Part shown: positions 46,258 through 53,696 of the stretch, one piece after another | Layout: every line of letters starts with the position of its first letter | Position numbering within the stretch: the stretch's first letter is position 1 | Assembly: GCF_016031655.1 (NCBI RefSeq) | Contig: NZ_JACCHQ010000001.1 | Span: 682,001 to 746,000 of the forward strand | DNA length: 64,000 nucleotides | Direction: 5' to 3' | Source of the DNA: Bradyrhizobium glycinis | GTDB lineage: Bacteria; Pseudomonadota; Alphaproteobacteria; Rhizobiales; Xanthobacteraceae | The notes under the pieces: generated by a model | What the model was told of the DNA's origin: nothing | The model's input: only the letters and a program-made list of their open reading frames with translations | Databases searched by the model: none | Made by a program: the position numbers and the translations under genes

Positions 46258-46743
46258 ATGATCGACCCGCAAGCCCTCGTTACGGACGAAGAACTGGGCG
46301 CCCTGATCGGCGTCGGTGCTCGCCACATCCGACGCATGGCCGAGCAAGGCACCCTTGAGCGCGTCGAGCGTGGGCGTTTCGAACTCGGCGCGTCCATCAA
46401 GGCCCTGATTGACAACGCCGCAGGCGACGGAAGCGAACTCAACAAGCAGCGCGTCCGCAAGCTCAAGGCCGAGGCTGATCGGGTGGAGCTGGAGCTGGCG
46501 CGCGCGCGCGGTGAAGTAGCCCTCATAAGCGAGTTCGAAGCTGTCCAGGTCGCGAGGAACACGCTCATTCGCACCCGAGTAATGGAAGTGCCGAGGCGCG
46601 TGACCCTCACCCTTCTGGGGATGAAGGATGAAACCCGCTTCAAACAAGTGCTGGCCGAGGAACTGCGCCTAGCCCTGACGGCCGTAGCGACTGCGGAGCT
46701 GGACGTGAAACCGCCAATCGAAATCGATGGAGAAGACGAGTGA
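46258..46743 (+). CDS. Small terminase subunit-like protein (Nu1/gpNu1 type)
   Basis: 161 residues. The N-terminal winged-helix (VTDEELGALIGVGARHIRRMAEQGTLER and a phage-type FELGASIKALID) recognises cos DNA in gpNu1 relatives. A long helix follows (LNKQRVRKLKAEADRVELELARARGEV), then a C-terminal part that would contact a large terminase. Satellites often encode their own TerS to redirect packaging. ATG 46258 is only 4 bases after the previous stop. There is no large terminase in the element. Confidence 0.75.
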   Translation: MIDPQALVTDEELGALIGVGARHIRRMAEQGTLERVERGRFELGASIKALIDNAAGDGSELNKQRVRKLKAEADRVELELARARGEVALISEFEAVQVARNTLIRTRVMEVPRRVTLTLLGMKDETRFKQVLAEELRLALTAVATAELDVKPPIEIDGEDE

Positions 46744-46946
46744 AAACCATTTTCACCACGACCAAAGCAGCCGCCAGGGGCGCCGCCGTGTTCCTCAACC
46801 CGCCGCATGCGAGCGAGTCCGACCGCGCCGACGCTCTGGCAACCGCCGCAAGCCTGATGCGTCAAGCAGTCGAGCAGTGCATTCGCGCCGGCCGCGATGA
46901 CTTGGCGTTTCGGTCCCTGGACATCGCACTGGAGGCTGAACAATGA
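46740..46946 (+). CDS. Satellite small protein (68 aa)
   Basis: Begins at GTG 46740, overlapping the terS stop. Mostly helical (ADALATAASLMRQAVEQCIRAG). No family. Its overlap with both neighbours argues that it is translated. Confidence 0.5.
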   Translation: MKTIFTTTKAAARGAAVFLNPPHASESDRADALATAASLMRQAVEQCIRAGRDDLAFRSLDIALEAEQ

Positions 46947-47125
46947 AGGACGCCGATCTGTTCTCCCTGCTGGTCGCCGCCGAGAAGCTGGCCGACACCG
47001 TTGCAACCGATGGCGGCGTGTCGGCTGATGACCGGAAAGTTGCTGAACGCCTGCGCGACGCGATGAAGGCATGGAAGCCGTCCGCGTATCGCTTCCGCGA
47101 CTACAAGACCGGGGGCAAGGCATGA
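46943..47125 (+). CDS. Satellite small protein (60 aa)
   Basis: Helical 60-residue protein (LFSLLVAAEKLADTV, VAERLRDAMKAWKPS). It overlaps neighbours by ATGA on both sides. Function unknown. Confidence 0.5.
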   Translation: MKDADLFSLLVAAEKLADTVATDGGVSADDRKVAERLRDAMKAWKPSAYRFRDYKTGGKA

Positions 47126-47373
47126 ACACCACCGGTCTGAGCGCATGGGCCGCGATGCTGATCGCGCTGGCGGCTGGCTTCCCGACCGAGCTGAAAAGCG
47201 AGGACGCGCGCCTTGCGACCATGCGCCCCCAGCGTGCCGCGCTAGTCCAACGCTGCCGAACCTGCGCCGATGCCGCCAAACGTGCCGAGCTGCGTTCTGA
47301 CCTGGAGGCCCTGGAGGCCCGTATGCGACGCCTGCGGACCGCATCCGTTGGCTGGGGGCCATACCGGACATGA
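47122..47373 (+). CDS. Satellite small membrane-associated or coiled protein (83 aa)
   Basis: 83 residues: a short hydrophobic N-terminus (LSAWAAMLIALAAGF), then an Arg/Ala-rich coiled-coil-like helix with two Cys (RCRTCADAAKRAELRSDLEA). It overlaps both neighbours. Unknown. Confidence 0.5.
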   Translation: MNTTGLSAWAAMLIALAAGFPTELKSEDARLATMRPQRAALVQRCRTCADAAKRAELRSDLEALEARMRRLRTASVGWGPYRT

Positions 47374-47576
47374 GCATCGCCACAGGCGCGCGCAAAGCCG
47401 CACAACAGGCCGGGAGGCGGTTCTTCTACGGGGTGCCTTGTTATCGCGGCCACGCCGGCCAGCGGTACACCAGCGGAGGACAGTGCCGCCACTGCGCGCA
47501 AGAGCGCGCCGCCGTCAGGTACGCCACGGACCCAGCCGTCCGCGAATGCCTACGCACTTTGCGGGGTAGAACCTGA
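47370..47576 (+). CDS. Satellite small protein with Cys/His cluster
   Basis: 68 residues. C-Y-R-G-H ... C-R-H-C pattern (PCYRGHAGQRYTSGGQCRHC) could bind one zinc, as in small phage zinc-ribbon proteins. Unknown function; last of the overlapping chain. Confidence 0.5.
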   Translation: MSIATGARKAAQQAGRRFFYGVPCYRGHAGQRYTSGGQCRHCAQERAAVRYATDPAVRECLRTLRGRT

Positions 47577-47656
47577 GTTTTCCACTGCTGCAACCCTAGC
47601 GGGCGCGAGCCCCAGTCACTACATTCCAGCCGCTGGTATAGGGGCGAGGGTGGTCA

Positions 47657-48523
47657 ATGCCTGGGGTTATGCGCCTACGCGTTTGGGACGTGGAGCACGG
47701 CGCGTGCGCGATGATTCAGCACATCACGCCAACGCTCGGGGGCGATGTCGGCGGAAGGCTGGCGATGATCGACGCCGGCAACTCCGATAACTGGTCGCCC
47801 AGCGCCTACATCCGGTATAACCTCGGCCGGACCACGCTCGATTACCTGTTCATCACCAACGCTGACCAGGACCACATGAGCGACCTGCGCGGCCTGGGAC
47901 AGATGGGCATCAGCGTGGACACGCTGATCCGAAACCCCTCCTACACAGGGGCGGCAATGCGCGCTATCAAGCTGGGCAGTGGCCCGCTGACGGGCGACGC
48001 CGAATGGTATGTGTCCGCCTGCGACAGCTTCAACGCGCCCGCGATACTGCCTTTCGACCAGGGCATGAACGGCATCACCTGCGAGCTGTTTCACAACCCT
48101 TTTCCACGCTTCATCGACACCAATAACTTGAGCTTGGTGGTATTCATCCGCTACGCCGGCACGGTGTTTCTGTTCCCCGGCGACCTGGAGCGCGACGGAT
48201 GGCTGGCGCTGTTAGAAAGGTCAGATTTTCGCGCCCGTCTCAGCGGGGTTGATGTGTTGATGGCGTCGCACCACGGCCGAGAGAATGGCTTTTGCAAAGA
48301 GGCTTTCGAAATCTGCCGCCCGCAGGCAGTGGTCGTTTCTGACAAGTCCATCATCCACGACACCCAGCGCAGGGATTACAGGCCCGTGGTGTCGGATGCC
48401 GGCGTCCTGGTCAGAACAACCATGAAGCGCCGCCACGTCCTGACCACGCGGCGAGACGGCTGGATTCAGTTTGACGTGCAGGACAACGGCAATTTCGCCA
48501 TCGACACCGAGTGGATGGGATGA
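47657..48523 (+). CDS. ComEC/Rec2-like metallo-beta-lactamase-fold protein, candidate defence effector
   Basis: 288 residues, standalone MBL fold of the ComEC-C type. Visible marks: LRVWDVEHGACAMI, LAMIDAGNSDNWSPS, FITNADQDHMSDLRG (residues 65-79), NNLSLVVFIRYAG, FLFPGDLERDGW and VLMASHHGRENGF. The metal motif normally HxDxDH reads NxDxDH here (N68, D70, D72, H73), so the first His is Asn. SDKSIIHDTQRRDYRP is a late conserved block. It is coupled to the membrane-protein gene by ATGA and located at the cargo end of the satellite. Likely an antiphage module; activity not proven. Confidence 0.7.
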   Translation: MPGVMRLRVWDVEHGACAMIQHITPTLGGDVGGRLAMIDAGNSDNWSPSAYIRYNLGRTTLDYLFITNADQDHMSDLRGLGQMGISVDTLIRNPSYTGAAMRAIKLGSGPLTGDAEWYVSACDSFNAPAILPFDQGMNGITCELFHNPFPRFIDTNNLSLVVFIRYAGTVFLFPGDLERDGWLALLERSDFRARLSGVDVLMASHHGRENGFCKEAFEICRPQAVVVSDKSIIHDTQRRDYRPVVSDAGVLVRTTMKRRHVLTTRRDGWIQFDVQDNGNFAIDTEWMG

Positions 48524-49164
48524 AAAGCCGCTCCGACGCGCTGAAGGCTGCGAACATCAAATGGCTGGCCGCTCTGGCCGCGCTGGATGTGGCCGTCGTG
48601 CTGCTGTTCATTGCGCCCGAGCTGGTGGACGCGAGCATGACCACCATCCTGCGCGCGAGCGTGTCGCCGCTGCTGCCCGTCGTGGTGCTCTTGCTGACGG
48701 GGCCGCTGTCTCACGACGCAAAGGCTCGGCTTATCTTCTGGAGGATCAGGAACCCGCTGCCCGGAAGTCAGGCGTTCACGAAGCACGCGCCCGCTGATTC
48801 CCGCATCGACATGAAGGCCCTGGGCAAGAACGTCGGGACGCTGCCGACTGACCCCGGCGAGCAAAACGCGAAGTGGTACAAGCTCTACCGGCTGGTGGGA
48901 GACGATGCTGCGGTGGTCCAGGCGCACCGGCTGTACCTGATGTACCGCGACATGGCTGTGGTGTCGCTGCTGTTGATCCCGCTGGTGCCCGCCGCGCTTT
49001 GGTACGCTGGCGCGGCTCCGGCTGCTCGATGGATCGCGGGTGGCTTCTTCGTCCTTCAGTACGTGGTCTGCGCTATCAGCGCGCGTCACAGCGGCGCGCG
49101 CTTCGTGTGCAACGTGCTGGCCGTCCACTCCACAAGGAAGGTCAGGGCGACCGCTTCCACTTGA
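48520..49164 (+). CDS. Four-helix membrane protein paired with the MBL protein
   Basis: 214 residues: two helices near the N-terminus (LAALAALDVAVVLLFIAPEL, LLPVVVLLLTGP), a soluble middle segment of about 80 residues, two C-terminal helices (VSLLLIPLVPAALWYAGAA, WIAGGFFVLQYVVCAISA). No family recognised. It begins at ATG 48520 inside the MBL stop (ATGA), so the two form one operon. It could be a membrane-disrupting partner or sensor. It is the last gene before attR. Confidence 0.65.
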   Translation: MKSRSDALKAANIKWLAALAALDVAVVLLFIAPELVDASMTTILRASVSPLLPVVVLLLTGPLSHDAKARLIFWRIRNPLPGSQAFTKHAPADSRIDMKALGKNVGTLPTDPGEQNAKWYKLYRLVGDDAAVVQAHRLYLMYRDMAVVSLLLIPLVPAALWYAGAAPAARWIAGGFFVLQYVVCAISARHSGARFVCNVLAVHSTRKVRATAST

Positions 49165-49240
49165 CGGTATATGTGGCGGTATCGCGACAGCGAAACGTCT
49201 GGAAAGTCCCATTTTATGGGGGTTTTCTCGCTCCGTTGAT

Positions 49241-49254
49241 GATCGAGTGGGAGT
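49241..49254 (+). repeat. attR core repeat
   Basis: GATCGAGTGGGAGT, an exact copy of the core at 39319-39332. The upstream bases CTCCGTTGAT differ from the guaA coding sequence, so only the short core is duplicated. Confidence 0.85.
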
Positions 49255-49295
49255 GAGGGGGCGGCCACCTCACTGCGGTCTGATGTTAGGACCAT

Positions 49296-49859
49296 CTATG
49301 CCGGCAGAAGACCCGCGGCGCGATAGTTGTCGATCATCGAGTCGTAGAGCGAAATATCGGAGCGGCTTCTGGCGATGAGCTGCGCGCCGGCGATGGCGGC
49401 GAAAATGGCGCGGGCCCGCTGTTCGCTCTTTCTATGACTGACCAGGCCCGCGGCCACCAACAGCTTGCTCAGCCACGCCACGTTGACGTCGGCAAATGTC
49501 TGGACCTCCTTCTTCACTGCGCCCGGCAGGTCCTCGACTTCCGCGGACATGAAGCTGCAGAGGCACATGCGATTGTCGCTCTCCAGCGCTTTGCGAAACA
49601 GATCGGGATATCGACGCAGGCAGCGGACAGGATCGGCGGTTTCTGCCAGCATCGCCTCGAGTTGGGCGGCGGTGTCCTCCCAGTAGCGCCGTGCGACGGC
49701 TACGCCGAGATCGGCCTTGCTTGGGAAATGGTGGTAGATGCTGGCGGCCTTGATCCCGACTTCGTCCGCGAGATCGCGGAAATTCAAGCCGACATAGCCG
49801 TGCGCCTGCGCCGTCCGCTTTGCTGCCGCCAAGATGGCCTCCCGAGCGCTTGAACTCAC
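49296..49859 (-). CDS. TetR/AcrR-family transcriptional regulator
   Basis: 187 residues. N-terminal HTH: VGLNFRDLADEVGIKAASIYHHFPSKADLGVAV; the C-terminal ligand domain has Cys pair LCSFMSAEV. It resembles AcuR/NemR-like repressors. It is divergent from the GST gene, with two identical palindromes between them, so it probably represses both. Confidence 0.9.
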   Translation of the reverse strand: MSSSAREAILAAAKRTAQAHGYVGLNFRDLADEVGIKAASIYHHFPSKADLGVAVARRYWEDTAAQLEAMLAETADPVRCLRRYPDLFRKALESDNRMCLCSFMSAEVEDLPGAVKKEVQTFADVNVAWLSKLLVAAGLVSHRKSEQRARAIFAAIAGAQLIARSRSDISLYDSMIDNYRAAGLLPA

Positions 49860-49884
49860 TTCGTCGCCCTCACTGCTTCGTTAT

Positions 49885-49902
49885 CTACCAAGTGACAGGT
49901 AG
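49885..49902. promoter_or_regulatory. TetR operator, copy 1
   Basis: CTACCAAGTGACAGGTAG, inverted arms CTACC/GGTAG with an 8-bp centre. It lies 26 bases upstream of the TetR start. Confidence 0.8.
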
Positions 49903-49939
49903 GGCTTGACCCCTCGGATTGGAAGTCTTCATATCGGGC

Positions 49940-49957
49940 CTACCAAGTGACAGGTAG
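49940..49957. promoter_or_regulatory. TetR operator, copy 2
   Basis: Identical CTACCAAGTGACAGGTAG 55 bp from the first copy and 17 bases upstream of the GST gene start, so one repressor could cover both promoters. Confidence 0.8.
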
Positions 49958-49974
49958 ACAAAATAGGAGTCGTG

Positions 49975-50628
49975 ATGAAGATTTACGATTGGCCCACTGG
50001 TCCGTATCCGGCCCGCGTTCGCATCGCCTTGGCCGAAAAGAACCTGCCGTCGCACGTGCAGTTCGTATTGGTCGATCTCTACAAGGGCGAGCACAAGAAG
50101 CCCGAATTCCTCGCCAAGAACTACTCCGGCACCCTGCCGGTGCTCGAACTCGACGACGGGACCTTCATTGGCGAGTGCACGGCAATTACCGAGTACCTTG
50201 ATGCGCTCGATGGCGCGCCGACGCTGACCGGCAGGACCCCGCGCGAAAAGGGTGTGATTCACATGATGAGCAAGCGCGCCGAACTGGAACTGCTCGATGC
50301 CATCAGTGTCTATTTCCACCACGCCACGCCGGGTCTTGGGCCTCATGTCGAGATCTATCAGAACCCCGAATGGGGATTCCGCCAGCGCGACAAGGCACTC
50401 AGGGGGATGCTCTACTTTGACGGCATTCTGAAAGAACAGCCGTTCGTCGCCGGCGAAGCGTTCACGATGGCCGATATCACCCTCATAGGCGGCTTGATCT
50501 TCGCGGGACTCGTGAGCGTGCCGGTGCCGGTGGAGTGCGAGGCTCTTTTGGCATGGTATGCAAGGATGCAGGAGCGTCCTAGTGTCAAGAACCGGATAAC
50601 AATGTCTGAGCCGGCCAAGGCATCTTGA
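49975..50628 (+). CDS. Glutathione S-transferase family protein
   Basis: 217 residues: thioredoxin-like N-domain (YDWPTGPYPARVRIALAEKN, NYSGTLPVLELDDGTFIGECTAI) and helical C-domain (VAGEAFTMADITLIGGLIFAG). AGGAG at 49965-49969 precedes ATG 49975; the GTG one codon earlier is less likely. It is divergent from the TetR gene and probably derepressed by an electrophile. Confidence 0.9.
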   Translation: MKIYDWPTGPYPARVRIALAEKNLPSHVQFVLVDLYKGEHKKPEFLAKNYSGTLPVLELDDGTFIGECTAITEYLDALDGAPTLTGRTPREKGVIHMMSKRAELELLDAISVYFHHATPGLGPHVEIYQNPEWGFRQRDKALRGMLYFDGILKEQPFVAGEAFTMADITLIGGLIFAGLVSVPVPVECEALLAWYARMQERPSVKNRITMSEPAKAS

Positions 50629-50998
50629 TTGAGATCGTCTTGCGCACAATCCGCCTCCCTGTACTTGTCCGTCGTGACGATCGCAGAGGTCGAGGACGGA
50701 ATAGCAAAGCTGCGGCGCGAGAGAGCCACGCGCAGGAGCAAGGACTTGGCGCATTGGCTAGAGGTCGTGCTGCATCTCTCCGGCGATCGAATTCTGGCGT
50801 TCGACACGCCTGCCGCGCGGCTTGCGGGGTAGTGTCGGACCGGGCTCGCGGCAAAGGCATGCGCCCGGATTCGCCGATATCGTCATTGCTGCCACGGCGC
50901 GCCAGTACGCGCTGACGATCCTGTCGCGCAACGTCAGGCATTTCGAGCCGCTCGGCGTGCAGGTGCTCGATCCTTTCGGCAAGTTGCCGCTGTCCTGA
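50629..50998 (+). pseudogene. Decayed PIN-domain (VapC-like) toxin gene
   Basis: Frame 1 (50629-50832) encodes a PIN-like stretch (LYLSVVTIAEVEDGIAKLRR, ILAFDTPAAR). A stop and frameshift follow; the PIN ending FADIVIAATARQYALTILSR, NVRHFEPLGVQVLDPF continues in another frame to 50998. The N-terminal acidic start is missing and no VapB antitoxin is present, so this is a remnant of a toxin-antitoxin locus. Confidence 0.72.
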
Positions 50999-51088
50999 TC
51001 GCCGCGCAGGTGCTCCGCGCTTGCGTCGGATGTGCGCTCTGCTCGCACGTGATACGAGATCAGAATCGCCCTTCCGGAGCCAGCCTTG

Positions 51089-52327
51089 ATGTCCGTCGCG
51101 CCTACCGCCACTGCCACCGACCCCGAAGCCCTCGGCTGGATGCGTGGCTTCCCGCCATCCCCCGACCGCCTCATCACCTTCCAAAACGGCTCCTTCCGCA
51201 ATTTCCCCGAACTCCGCTGGGCCTGGAGCAACATCCGCCAGCTGGTGCCGACGGTGAATGTCTGGCGCGGGGCGGGGCCGGCGTCGCCGCTGCCGCGCGC
51301 GGAACAGGACATCGGCGCGGTGGCCTCGACCACGATGGACGGGCGGCCCATGACCTTCGCAAAGATGCTGGAGGAGACCTACACCGACGGCATCGCGGTG
51401 CTGCATCGGGGCAGGCTGATCTATGAGCGCTATTTCGGCGCGTTGAAGCCGCACAAGCCGCATATCGCGATGTCGGTGACGAAATCGTTCACCGGCGTGC
51501 TCGCCGGGATCCTGGTCGCCGAGGGCAAGATCGATCCGCAGGCGCCGGTCACGGACTATGTCCCGGAGTTGAAGCCAAGCGCGTTTGGCGATGCGCGCGT
51601 GCACGAGGTCATGGATATGACCACGGGGCTGCTCTACACCGAGGTCTATGCCGACAAGAACTCGGACGTGTGGGGCCTTCGGCGCGCCAACGGCATGGCG
51701 CCGATCCCGCCCGGCTATGACGGGCCGACCACCATTTTCGATTTCCTGATCGCGCAAAAGAAGCTGGGCGAGCACGGCAAGGCCTTTGCCTACAAGACCG
51801 TCAACACCGACGTGCTCGCGTGGATCTGCCGGCGCGCCAGCGGCCTGACGTTGTCCGATCTTCTGTCGGAGCGAATCTGGCAGCCGATGGGCGCGGAGGA
51901 GGATGCGCACTATCACGTCGATCGCATCGGCACCGAGAGCGGCGGCGGCGGCCTCTCCACCACGTTGCGCGATCTCGCCCGCTTCGGCGAGACCATGCGC
52001 AATCACGGCCGCTTCAACGGCCGCCAGATCGTGCCGTCGCAAGTGGTCGAGGACATCGCGCGTGGCGGCGATCCCGAAAAGTTCAAGCCGGCCGGCTACA
52101 CCACGCTGCCGGGCGCCTCCTACCGCAATCAATGGTGGGTCACGCACAACGACCACGGCGCCTACATGGCGCGCGGCGTTTACGGCCAGGGCATCTACAT
52201 CGATCCCAAGGCCGAGATGGTGATCGCGCGCTACGCCTCGCATCCCATGGCGGGCAACGCCGCCAACGATCCCGTGACGCTGCCGGCCTACATGGCGCTG
52301 GCCGAGGCGCTGATGGCGGGCGGGTAG
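51089..52327 (+). CDS. Serine hydrolase, class C beta-lactamase-like family
   Basis: 412 residues. SxxK motif SVTKSF with the catalytic Ser; the second motif region is YKTVN (a normal YxN not obvious); the third includes GTESGGGGLSTTLRDLAR. Family members are esterases, DD-peptidase-like enzymes or penicillin-binding relatives, so activity is not fixed. ATG 51089 follows GGAGCC by a few bases; a TTG one codon upstream is possible. No signal peptide is obvious, so it is probably cytosolic. Confidence 0.82.
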   Translation: MSVAPTATATDPEALGWMRGFPPSPDRLITFQNGSFRNFPELRWAWSNIRQLVPTVNVWRGAGPASPLPRAEQDIGAVASTTMDGRPMTFAKMLEETYTDGIAVLHRGRLIYERYFGALKPHKPHIAMSVTKSFTGVLAGILVAEGKIDPQAPVTDYVPELKPSAFGDARVHEVMDMTTGLLYTEVYADKNSDVWGLRRANGMAPIPPGYDGPTTIFDFLIAQKKLGEHGKAFAYKTVNTDVLAWICRRASGLTLSDLLSERIWQPMGAEEDAHYHVDRIGTESGGGGLSTTLRDLARFGETMRNHGRFNGRQIVPSQVVEDIARGGDPEKFKPAGYTTLPGASYRNQWWVTHNDHGAYMARGVYGQGIYIDPKAEMVIARYASHPMAGNAANDPVTLPAYMALAEALMAGG

Positions 52328-52455
52328 GGCGCGCGAGAGCCGGCCCTACCTCAATCCTCCGCTGTCACCGCCCGGCCAAGTCGAGCGACGACAGCGTGCC
52401 AGCATAGTCAGTCGAGTTCGTTGATAGGACCGGCGAAGCGGTTCGACGCGGATCG

Positions 52456-52479
52456 TAATATAAGAGTTGACTTATATTA
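52456..52479. promoter_or_regulatory. ArsR-type operator palindrome
   Basis: TAATATAAG-n6-CTTATATTA: perfect 9-bp arms in an AT-rich stretch 47 bases upstream of the SRPBCC start, with the ArsR gene next in the operon. Confidence 0.8.
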
Positions 52480-52525
52480 GTAGGAATCGATATTCCTGCT
52501 TTGACGAGACCATCAGGAGGAATCA

Positions 52526-53188
52526 ATGCAGATCGATGTCGCCACGGTCTTGGGGCTTGTGACACGCTCGGTGAGGAGCTTCGAGAAAGACGGGAAACCG
52601 GCGAGCGTCGTGACCCTCACGCGGCTCTACGACACCAGCGTCGACGATCTCTGGGACGCCGTGACCAGCAGGGAGCGGATCCCGCGCTGGTTTGCGCCGG
52701 TCGAGGGAGAGCTCCGGCTCGGCGGACGCTACCAGGTCAAGGGCAATGCGGGCGGCACCATCACGTCCTGTACGCCGCCGACCCATTTCGCCGCGACCTG
52801 GGAATTCGGCGGCGCCACGAGCTGGATCGACGTCAGCCTGACAGCCGAGCGAAGCCAGGCGCGCCTGACGCTCGAGCACACCGCGATCATCGAGGATCAT
52901 TGGAATCAGTTCGGTCCGGGTGCGGTGGGTATCGGCTGGGACCTCGCGCTTGCCGGACTGGAGCGATACCTTGCGACCGGGGCATCGGTCGATCATGAAA
53001 CGGCGGAGGCCTGGATGGTCTCGCCAGAGGGCAAGGAATTCATGACGACGAGCGGCGAGTCCTGGCGTGCGGCGCATGTCGCAAGCGGGGTCGATCCAGC
53101 CACGGCGAAGAAGCGCTCGGACCGCACCATCGCGTTCTATCGCGGCGAGACGCCGCCCGACATCGTTCATCCCGGCACCGGAAGCTGA
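52526..53188 (+). CDS. SRPBCC (AHSA1-like) domain protein
   Basis: 220 residues: lipid/hydrophobic-ligand cavity fold (VTLTRLYDTSVDDLWDAVTSRERIPRWF, GGTITSCTPPTHFAATWEFGG, WNQFGPGAVGIGWDLALAGLERYL). AGGAGG at 52515-52520 gives ATG 52526. It is coupled to the ArsR gene (TGATG). This SRPBCC-ArsR pair is a common arrangement in which the regulator controls its partner. Confidence 0.87.
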   Translation: MQIDVATVLGLVTRSVRSFEKDGKPASVVTLTRLYDTSVDDLWDAVTSRERIPRWFAPVEGELRLGGRYQVKGNAGGTITSCTPPTHFAATWEFGGATSWIDVSLTAERSQARLTLEHTAIIEDHWNQFGPGAVGIGWDLALAGLERYLATGASVDHETAEAWMVSPEGKEFMTTSGESWRAAHVASGVDPATAKKRSDRTIAFYRGETPPDIVHPGTGS

Positions 53189-53550
53189 TGCACCCCTTTG
53201 AGGTCCTCGCCGATCCCGTGCGCCGTCGCATCCTCGAGCTGCTCGGCCTCAAGGAGATGGCATCCGGGGAGGTCGTCGACGTCATCGGGGCCGAGTTCGG
53301 CATCACCCAGGCGGCGGTCTCGCAGCATCTCAAGGTGCTGCGCGAGAGCGGCTTTGCGAGCGTTCGGGCCGAGGCGCAAAGGCGCCTCTATTCGGTCGAC
53401 GCCGCCGGGCTGCAGACGGTCGATGCCTGGGTCGGCCAGTTCAGGACTTTCTGGGAGCCGAAGCTGGACGCGCTCGCCACCGAGATCGCGCGCGGCAGGC
53501 GCGAGCGTCGCAAGGCGCCAATCGTAAAGCGGAGCGGCAAGAGGGCGTGA
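53188..53550 (+). CDS. ArsR-family HTH transcriptional regulator
   Basis: 120 residues with a winged helix: LADPVRRRILELLGLKEMASG, GITQAAVSQHLKVLRESGFAS, VRAEAQRRLYSVD. There is no metal-binding Cys pair, so it responds to something other than metal. Its start overlaps the SRPBCC stop. It probably binds the palindrome at 52456-52479. Confidence 0.9.
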   Translation: MHPFEVLADPVRRRILELLGLKEMASGEVVDVIGAEFGITQAAVSQHLKVLRESGFASVRAEAQRRLYSVDAAGLQTVDAWVGQFRTFWEPKLDALATEIARGRRERRKAPIVKRSGKRA

Positions 53551-53560
53551 GTGCGTTTCC

Positions 53561-53657
53561 GTAGCCCGGATGGAGCGAAGCGAAATCCGGGACTCACACA
53601 GGCAGTTGTGCGAAGCCGCTGGTCCGTCCGGATTACGCTGCGCTCCATCCGGGCTAC
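53561..53657. repeat. Intergenic inverted repeat (TAGCCCGGATGGAGC family)
   Basis: GTAGCCCGGATGGAGCGAAG...AAATCCGGGACT with mirror arm GTCCGGATTACGCTGCGCTC...CATCCGGGCTAC. It lies between the ArsR gene and the convergent deformylase-like gene. Confidence 0.82.
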
Positions 53658-53670
53658 AGATGCTCAAATT

Positions 53671-53696
53671 GGTGGATTACGCTTCGCTAATCCACC
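53671..53696. repeat. Hairpin abutting the deformylase-like stop codon
   Basis: GGTGGATTA-n8-TAATCCACC, perfect 9-bp arms. It ends right at the stop of the minus-strand gene, so it may act as a bidirectional terminator stem although no T-tract follows. Confidence 0.6.

Larger units (their letters stand above)
39319..49254 (+). mobile_element. Putative phage satellite (PICI-like) integrated in guaA
   Basis: 9.9-kb element bounded by the 14-bp direct repeat GATCGAGTGGGAGT (39319-39332 and 49241-49254), the codons for IEWE at the guaA end. The order is integrase, AlpA, hypothetical, VapE-like helicase, iteron array, wHTH regulator, cos-like site, HK97-like capsid protein, small proteins, Nu1-like TerS, overlapping mini-genes, then an MBL-fold plus membrane-protein pair. 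All genes read rightward. No large terminase, portal, protease, tail or lysis gene is present, so it cannot make virions alone. The satellite interpretation is inference from gene content. Confidence 0.82.

Noticed and set aside
45624..47501. Long minus-strand open frame across the satellite's small genes
   Set aside because: No family motif, and the plus strand has overlapping genes with ATGA couplings and a recognisable TerS.
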